From Alphaproteobacteria bacterium (lineage in GTDB: Bacteria; Pseudomonadota; Alphaproteobacteria; RF32; CAG-239), in the NCBI GenBank assembly GCA_017477035.1, contig JAFUXW010000168.1, positions 1-18,957 of the forward strand: DNA of 18,957 bases. The letters are read 5' to 3'. Shown one piece after another: positions 14,918-18,957 of this stretch (positions are counted from its first letter, which is position 1; each line of letters opens with the position of its first letter). Position numbers and translations under genes: made by a program. The notes beneath the pieces were generated by a model. The model did not search any database. It was not told the origin of the DNA and was given only the letters and a program-made list of their open reading frames with translations.

Positions 14918-15436
14918 CTAGATTTTTAACGCAACACCGATTATTGCCGAAATAATAATATAAAAAATTGCGCTTGTCTTGTATAATCTCATAGCTATCA
15001 GCAAAATAAATAATATGATGGCGCTTTTATAGTCAATAATCGTTATTTTTGCAATATTCCACCCGGCAAATAAAATAAGCGCCAAAACTGCAGGTCTGAT
15101 GGCTTCAAGAACTTTGTTTACGTATATATTTTCCCGCCATTTATTGAGTATTTCGGCAATAAAATACACTACAATCATTGATGGTAGAACCTCGCTTAAA
15201 GTAGCAACTAATGCTCCACCGATACTTGCAGTTTTATAGCCGGCAAACGTTGCCATATTAATACCGACAGGTCCGGGGGTAGATTGCGATATGGCTATCA
15301 TATCGGTAAGTTCTTGCGATGTAAACCAGGCATATTTTTCAGACAAATCAAACAAAAAAGGAACAGTGACCAATCCGCCACCGACAGCAAATAAGCCAAT
15401 TTGAAAAAACTCCCAGAACAATAGTAAGTATATCAT
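14918..15436 (-). CDS. chrA: Chromate transporter (CHR) family protein, half-size, second of pair
   Basis: Single CHR-domain inner-membrane protein of 172 residues. Family motifs are VGGGLVTVP (18-26) and QSTPGP (51-56), followed by about five hydrophobic helices. Full-length ChrA has two such domains; here they are separate proteins, the known short-chain pair arrangement, presumed to form a heterodimer with opposite topology. ATG 15436 overlaps the end of the upstream partner by 4 bases (ATGA), with AGGAGT inside that gene's end, so translation is coupled. The family exports chromate in some bacteria; the true substrate in short-chain pairs is often unknown. Confidence 0.85.
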   Translation of the reverse strand: MIYLLLFWEFFQIGLFAVGGGLVTVPFLFDLSEKYAWFTSQELTDMIAISQSTPGPVGINMATFAGYKTASIGGALVATLSEVLPSMIVVYFIAEILNKWRENIYVNKVLEAIRPAVLALILFAGWNIAKITIIDYKSAIILFILLIAMRLYKTSAIFYIIISAIIGVALKI

Positions 15437-15972
15437 TGCTTTTTACTCCTAAAATTCGGAATAAAACCGCTCACAGCCGCAAGTATTACAATGAATATTG
15501 CCGATAAATTGAAACACCATAAAAGTATACCGGCAATTACAAAGATAATATATCCACGCAGACTTTTGATGCCTTTTTTCCACATATCAATAACCGTGCT
15601 GATAATCAAAGCGATTACGCTTATTCTGATACCTCCGAATGCCCATTGCAGATATTGATTATCCATATAATTACTCAAAAGAGCGGCAATTAAAATAATT
15701 ATTAACAAAGAAGGGGAAATAACCCCCATTGTGGCGGAAATAAGTCCCCAAATACCATGTAGTTTATAGCCGATAAAGGACGCTGCGTTGACTGCTATAA
15801 TTCCAGGTGTGCATTGTCCGATGGAGTAATAATTAAGCAACTCTTCTTCGCTTATCCATTTATGTTTTTCTACTGCTTCACTTTTTAAAATAGGCAACAT
15901 AGCATATCCACCACCAAAGGTGAAAATCCCCATTTTGAAAAACAAAGCATATAATTTCCATAAACTTATCAT
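15433..15972 (-). CDS. chrA: Chromate transporter (CHR) family protein, half-size, first of pair
   Basis: Single CHR-domain membrane protein of 179 residues, first gene of the operon. It has FGGGYAMLP (19-27), the loop EKHKWISEEELL, and QCTPG (53-57), then several hydrophobic helices. It ends in a basic tail (FRSKKQ). AGGAG precedes ATG 15972. A promoter lies just upstream (15990-16018). It is similar in layout to its partner at 14918-15436 but clearly diverged, as expected of a heterodimer. No chrB or other chromate-resistance regulator is nearby, so a housekeeping anion or metabolite role is as likely as chromate efflux. Confidence 0.87.
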   Translation of the reverse strand: MISLWKLYALFFKMGIFTFGGGYAMLPILKSEAVEKHKWISEEELLNYYSIGQCTPGIIAVNAASFIGYKLHGIWGLISATMGVISPSLLIIILIAALLSNYMDNQYLQWAFGGIRISVIALIISTVIDMWKKGIKSLRGYIIFVIAGILLWCFNLSAIFIVILAAVSGFIPNFRSKKQ

Positions 15973-15989
15973 TTAATTCTCCTTGTTTT

Positions 15990-16018
15990 TATATAACGAT
16001 AATAGTATTGATATGCAA
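15990..16018 (-). promoter_or_regulatory. Promoter of the chrA pair / kinase operon
   Basis: On the minus strand, TTGCAT (16013-16018), 17 bases, TATATA (15990-15995), placed just ahead of AAGGAG and the start at 15972. TATTAT within the spacer is an alternative -10. Confidence 0.45.
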
Positions 16019-16043
16019 GTTTTTAATTAATTATAAAAAAAAC

Positions 16044-16072
16044 TTGACATAATTTCCAAAATAAAGAATAAT
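16044..16072 (+). promoter_or_regulatory. Strong sigma70 promoter of the holin-like gene
   Basis: A perfect TTGACA (16044-16049), 17 bases, AATAAT (16067-16072). This is the best promoter match in the window. It would give a leader of roughly 30 bases before ATG 16111, which contains no recognisable Shine-Dalgarno site. Confidence 0.75.
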
Positions 16073-16110
16073 GTGTCTAACTAATCGTAATTATTAACTA
16101 TAAAAAAGTT

Positions 16111-16629
16111 ATGAAGAAGAATATTATTAAGTGGATGAAAACAGATGTGAAATTAGAAAGTTCTCATCTGTGGATCGTGGGATTAGGAATTGTGGTTGCC
16201 CTTGGTTTCGTGGTAAACTGTTGTGTGGCACCATTTTATTTCCCTTGTGTTCCGGTTGATTCGGAACAACTCATCTTGAGTGCCAGTATTATTGCAGGTT
16301 TGGGAACCGCTCGCCAGTTTGTTCTATACAAATTTAAGTATTTGCAGAATTTACAGGATTCAGAGTCCCAAAAACCTGAAGAATCAAACGCTAAAAAAGT
16401 TGCGGAAGATATTCTGCGTGAGAAACTTTGGGTTCCCTGTGTAGGCTGGGCATTGGTCTTCGGCTTTGCCGTCAATATGCTGTTAATTCCCTTCTTTTCG
16501 GAGAATATTCGTCCGGTTGAATGGAGTTTTTTGCAATCGTCGATTGCGATATTCCTGACAATCAGCGGTACGCGTGAGGCCAGTATCTACAAAAAGGTAG
16601 GTGAAACTCAGATGAAAGAACAACAATAG
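16111..16629 (+). CDS. Small membrane protein with internal duplication, 3-TM holin-like
   Basis: A 172-residue protein built of two similar halves. Residues 20-70 and 106-157 share Leu-Trp at the start, then Gly-Phe-x-Val-Asn, Pro-Phe, a loop with an acidic residue, and a hydrophobic helix ending Gly-Thr-x-Arg. The second half, with WVPCVGWALVFGF, a later Pro and GTREASIYKKVG, resembles the three-TM holins of gene-transfer agents and prophages (Trp-x-Pro-x-x-Gly-Trp, Gly-x-Arg-x-x-Glu-Lys). A charged linker (about 80-105) joins the halves. No endolysin, capsid or other phage gene is near. It has a near-consensus promoter and its own terminator, and no Shine-Dalgarno site at ATG 16111; ATG 16135 is an alternative start. 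The function is unproven, and a non-lytic membrane role is possible. Confidence 0.6.
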   Translation: MKKNIIKWMKTDVKLESSHLWIVGLGIVVALGFVVNCCVAPFYFPCVPVDSEQLILSASIIAGLGTARQFVLYKFKYLQNLQDSESQKPEESNAKKVAEDILREKLWVPCVGWALVFGFAVNMLLIPFFSENIRPVEWSFLQSSIAIFLTISGTREASIYKKVGETQMKEQQ

Positions 16630-16634
16630 TCTAT

Positions 16635-16677
16635 AAGTTAAAACCGTTCTTTTGTAGAGAGCGGTTTTAACTTTTTT
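16635..16677 (+). terminator. Rho-independent terminator of the holin-like gene
   Basis: A perfect 12-bp stem (16635-16646 with 16662-16673), extendable by three more pairs including one wobble, is followed by TTTTTT. It lies a few bases after the stop codon. Confidence 0.88.
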
Positions 16678-16754
16678 ATGCACAGTAAAAATAAACTATT
16701 TTACTTTTGGCGTAGATTGATTACATTATCCATAAACTTTAAGGAGAAATGAAA

Positions 16755-17957
16755 ATGTATAATGTTCGAAAAATTACCGCTGATTTAACTTTGATTGGTG
16801 CCAGTGATAATCGCTTGGCTTTGTTTGAAAATGTATATCCTATACCAAACGGAATTTCATATAACTCATATTTGTTGAATGATGAGAAAACAGTGTTGTT
16901 TGATACTGTTGATTCTTCCGTGCGTCGGCAGTTTTTCGAAAACTTACAATATGCTTTAAATGGACGTTTACTGGATTATGTTATCGTTCATCATATGGAA
17001 CCGGATCATTGTGCAGAGCTGGCTGATTTATTGCGTATTTATCCTCAGATTAAAATTCTATGTAATATACAAACCAAAAAGATGATAGGGCAGTTTTTTG
17101 AGCTTAATCTTGCAGACGAGCAGTTTATGTTGATTAAGGAAGGCAATACATTAAATACCGGCAAACATACTCTCAGCTTTATCGGTGCACCGATGGTGCA
17201 TTGGCCGGAGGTTATAATGACCTACGACAGCACTGACAAAATACTGTTTTCAGCAGATGCTTTCGGTACTTTTGGTGCACTAAACGGTAATATTTTTGCC
17301 GATGAAGTGAATTTTGAGCGAGATTATCTTGACGAGGCGCGTCGTTATTATACCAATATTGTCGGAAAATACGGAGCGCAGGTGCAGAGCGTTTTGAAAA
17401 AAGCATCAGAGCTTAATATCGGCACTATTTGTCCTTTGCATGGTTTTGTTTGGCGTAAAGATTTAGGATATTTTATTGAGAAATATTCAAAATGGGCGGC
17501 GTATGAACCGGAAGAACAAAACGTGGTTATTGCCTACGGTTCAATATATGGCAACACGTATGATGCCGTATCCGTTCTGGCAACAAAATTAGCAGAAAAC
17601 GGTGTAAAAAATATTAAAATGTATGATGTTTCCAAAACACACTCTTCTTATGTTATAAGCGAGGCTTTCAGAGCTTCCGTGATTGTGTTGGCAGCTCCTA
17701 CATATAACGGCGGTATTTTTGTAAATATGGAAAATTTCTTGCATGATTTAGTTGCACATAATTTGCAGAATCGTAAATTTGCAATTATTGATAACGGAAC
17801 TTGGGCGGCAATGGCAGGTAAACAAATGAAAGATTTGTTAACCCCGCTCAAAAACTGCGAATTTATCGAACCGCAAGTATCCTTAAAATCAGCATTAAAG
17901 GAAGAACAAATTACGCAAATAGAAGCACTTACGACAGCAATTAAATCTCATTTATAA
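16755..17957 (+). CDS. fprA: Class A flavodiiron protein (FprA/NorV type)
   Basis: Cytoplasmic reductase of O2 to water and/or NO to N2O. The 400-residue protein has an N-terminal metallo-beta-lactamase-like domain with diiron ligands His80, Glu82, Asp84 (HHMEPDH), His149 (HWPE), Asp168 (SADAFG) and His229 (CPLHGF). From about 255 a flavodoxin domain follows, with FMN loop YGSIYGNT (261-268) and APTYNGG. There is no C-terminal rubredoxin domain, so it is the simple two-domain class and needs an external rubredoxin or other donor, not seen here. ATG 16755 is preferred because AAGGAG is 8 bases upstream; ATG 16749 is only 2 bases from it. The gene suggests life with limited oxygen. Its stop overlaps that of convergent bcp. 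Confidence 0.9.
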   Translation: MYNVRKITADLTLIGASDNRLALFENVYPIPNGISYNSYLLNDEKTVLFDTVDSSVRRQFFENLQYALNGRLLDYVIVHHMEPDHCAELADLLRIYPQIKILCNIQTKKMIGQFFELNLADEQFMLIKEGNTLNTGKHTLSFIGAPMVHWPEVIMTYDSTDKILFSADAFGTFGALNGNIFADEVNFERDYLDEARRYYTNIVGKYGAQVQSVLKKASELNIGTICPLHGFVWRKDLGYFIEKYSKWAAYEPEEQNVVIAYGSIYGNTYDAVSVLATKLAENGVKNIKMYDVSKTHSSYVISEAFRASVIVLAAPTYNGGIFVNMENFLHDLVAHNLQNRKFAIIDNGTWAAMAGKQMKDLLTPLKNCEFIEPQVSLKSALKEEQITQIEALTTAIKSHL

Positions 17958-18392
17958 GCTTTTAAGTACCTGTAATACTTCTTCAACATGACCGGTAACT
18001 TTCACTTTGCGCCATTCTTTGACGATATTTCCTTGTGCATCTACGATAAAAGTAGAGCGCTCAATACCCATATATTTACGTCCATACATTGATTTTTCTT
18101 TCCAAACACCGTATTTTTCGGATAGTTTGTGTTCGGTATCAGAAACTAATACAAAATCAAGATTTTGTTTTTGTTGGAATTTTATGTGGCTGGTAAGATT
18201 GTCCGGACTAACACCGATAACCTGTGCCATATTAGTAAGACGATTAAGATTATCTCTAAAATCACAAGCCTCTTTTGTGCAACCTGAGGTGTTGTCTTTA
18301 GGGTAAAAATACAAAACAGTGATTTTCTCTTTAAGAAATTCTTCACTGAACTCAAAAGTCTTTCCTTTGCTATCAATAGCCTGTAATTTCAT
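17952..18392 (-). CDS. bcp: Thiol peroxidase, Bcp/PrxQ-type peroxiredoxin
   Basis: Thioredoxin-dependent reduction of hydrogen and organic peroxides. The 146-residue protein has the peroxiredoxin motif YFYPKDNTSGCTKEAC, with peroxidatic Cys38 and resolving Cys43 five residues later, as in E. coli Bcp. Later motifs are IGVSPDN, LVSDTEHKLSEKYGVW and the active-site Arg in GIERSTFIVD. ATG 18392 is chosen for its AGGAGAATTAAA leader; the longer frame back to 18428 has no supporting site. It is slightly shorter than E. coli Bcp (156 residues). It converges on fprA with overlapping stop codons; both enzymes remove reactive oxygen, which fits a shared stress role, although they are on opposite strands. 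Confidence 0.92.
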   Translation of the reverse strand: MKLQAIDSKGKTFEFSEEFLKEKITVLYFYPKDNTSGCTKEACDFRDNLNRLTNMAQVIGVSPDNLTSHIKFQQKQNLDFVLVSDTEHKLSEKYGVWKEKSMYGRKYMGIERSTFIVDAQGNIVKEWRKVKVTGHVEEVLQVLKSL

Positions 18393-18514
18393 TTTAATTC
18401 TCCTACTGTTTTTTTGATAATATCTCATAAAAGTGTGGAGAAAAATAAAAATTTGCTTTTATCTACAAGCTAAAACAAATAATCTTACAGTGTATTTAAT
18501 TAAGGAGATAAATG

Positions 18515-18957
18515 ATGAAAAAATATATTGCGGAAATGTTTGGAACTTTCGTTTTGGTGCTCATAGGCTGCGGAACTGTAGTATTTTCAGCACCATATGT
18601 AGGTAATGTAGGAATTGCACTTGCATTTGGTTTAGCTTTAATTGCTATGGCTTATGCCATCGGACCTGTTTCCGGGGCTCATGTTAATCCGGCTGTAACA
18701 CTGGGAGTGTTGTGTGCCGGCAGAATGAGTGTAAAAGATGCCATAGGTTATATTATTTTTCAGTTTTTGGGAGCAATCGCTGGAGCCGCATTGGTATTAT
18801 GCATGGTTTCCGGACATTTGACCGGTTATGATGTAACTACACAAGGTTTAGGACAAAACGGTTGGGGTGAAGGATATGGTAGCGGATATGATATTATAAG
18901 CGCAGCTGTTTTTGAATTTGTGGCAACCTTTATTTTTGTTAAAGTAATACTTAAAAC
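18515..18957 (+). CDS. aqpZ: Aquaporin Z, N-terminal part, runs off window
   Basis: Inner-membrane water channel of the major intrinsic protein family. The 147 visible residues start MKKYIAEMFGTFVLVLIGCG, as in AqpZ, and include the first NPA motif (SGAHVNPAVT, Asn58-Pro59-Ala60). Phe38 matches the selectivity-filter Phe43 of E. coli AqpZ. The loop GQNGWGEGYGSGYD resembles AqpZ loop C. The second NPA motif and the filter Arg lie beyond the window. AAGGAG is 7 bases before ATG 18515; ATG 18512 is an alternative 4 bases away. AqpZ rather than a glycerol channel is favoured by the narrow-type filter Phe and the loop, but it is not proven on half the protein. Confidence 0.9.
   Translation, partial: MKKYIAEMFGTFVLVLIGCGTVVFSAPYVGNVGIALAFGLALIAMAYAIGPVSGAHVNPAVTLGVLCAGRMSVKDAIGYIIFQFLGAIAGAALVLCMVSGHLTGYDVTTQGLGQNGWGEGYGSGYDIISAAVFEFVATFIFVKVILK

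Noticed and set aside
16715..16729. Possible FNR-type site (TTGAT half) before fprA
   Set aside because: The right half does not match ATCAA, so only one half-site is present, which is common in AT-rich DNA.

Overview
The window is AT-rich DNA from a Gram-negative bacterium. Signal-peptide outer-membrane barrels, a FadL porin, a BCCP/AccC pair and an LplT-Aas type phospholipid repair protein all point that way. The gene set best fits a low-GC, host- or anaerobe-associated alphaproteobacterium, but that placement is inference. A class A flavodiiron protein and a Bcp peroxiredoxin suggest life at low oxygen with oxidative stress. No tRNA, rRNA, CRISPR array, insertion sequence or phage module was seen.

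Layout. Bases 1-114 are the C-terminus of an outer-membrane barrel. Bases 134-3508 hold what was one LplT-Aas fusion gene (lysophospholipid flippase, acyltransferase, acyl-ACP synthetase). It is now interrupted by an in-frame TAA at 1187-1189, exactly where a conserved Gln codon (CAA) is expected. A small secreted Cys-rich protein follows (3576-4067). The minus strand from 4098 to 9382 carries, in transcription order, a second intact Aas-like protein, ssb, mnmA, rpe and a PhoB-like regulator. Divergent from these is fadL (9650-10927), then accB-accC behind a tract of helically phased A-tracts. After a 300-base gap comes a membrane-anchored, metallothionein-like Cys-rich protein (13325-13846). 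Convergent with it is an operon of two half-size chromate-transporter (CHR) proteins and a PfkB/adenosine kinase. The right end holds a small internally duplicated membrane protein resembling 3-TM holins (16111-16629), a flavodiiron protein, a convergent bcp whose stop codon overlaps it, and the start of aqpZ, which runs off the window.

How they fit together. The left and centre are dominated by lipid handling: two acyltransferase/acyl-ACP synthetases, a fatty-acid porin and the biotin half of acetyl-CoA carboxylase. The right end is stress physiology: O2/NO reduction, peroxide reduction and water transport. The genes least like known families are the two Cys-rich proteins and the duplicated holin-like protein; these are the best candidates for something undescribed. 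Well-formed hairpin terminators bound nearly every transcription unit, and several start codons were moved inward to match ribosome binding sites.
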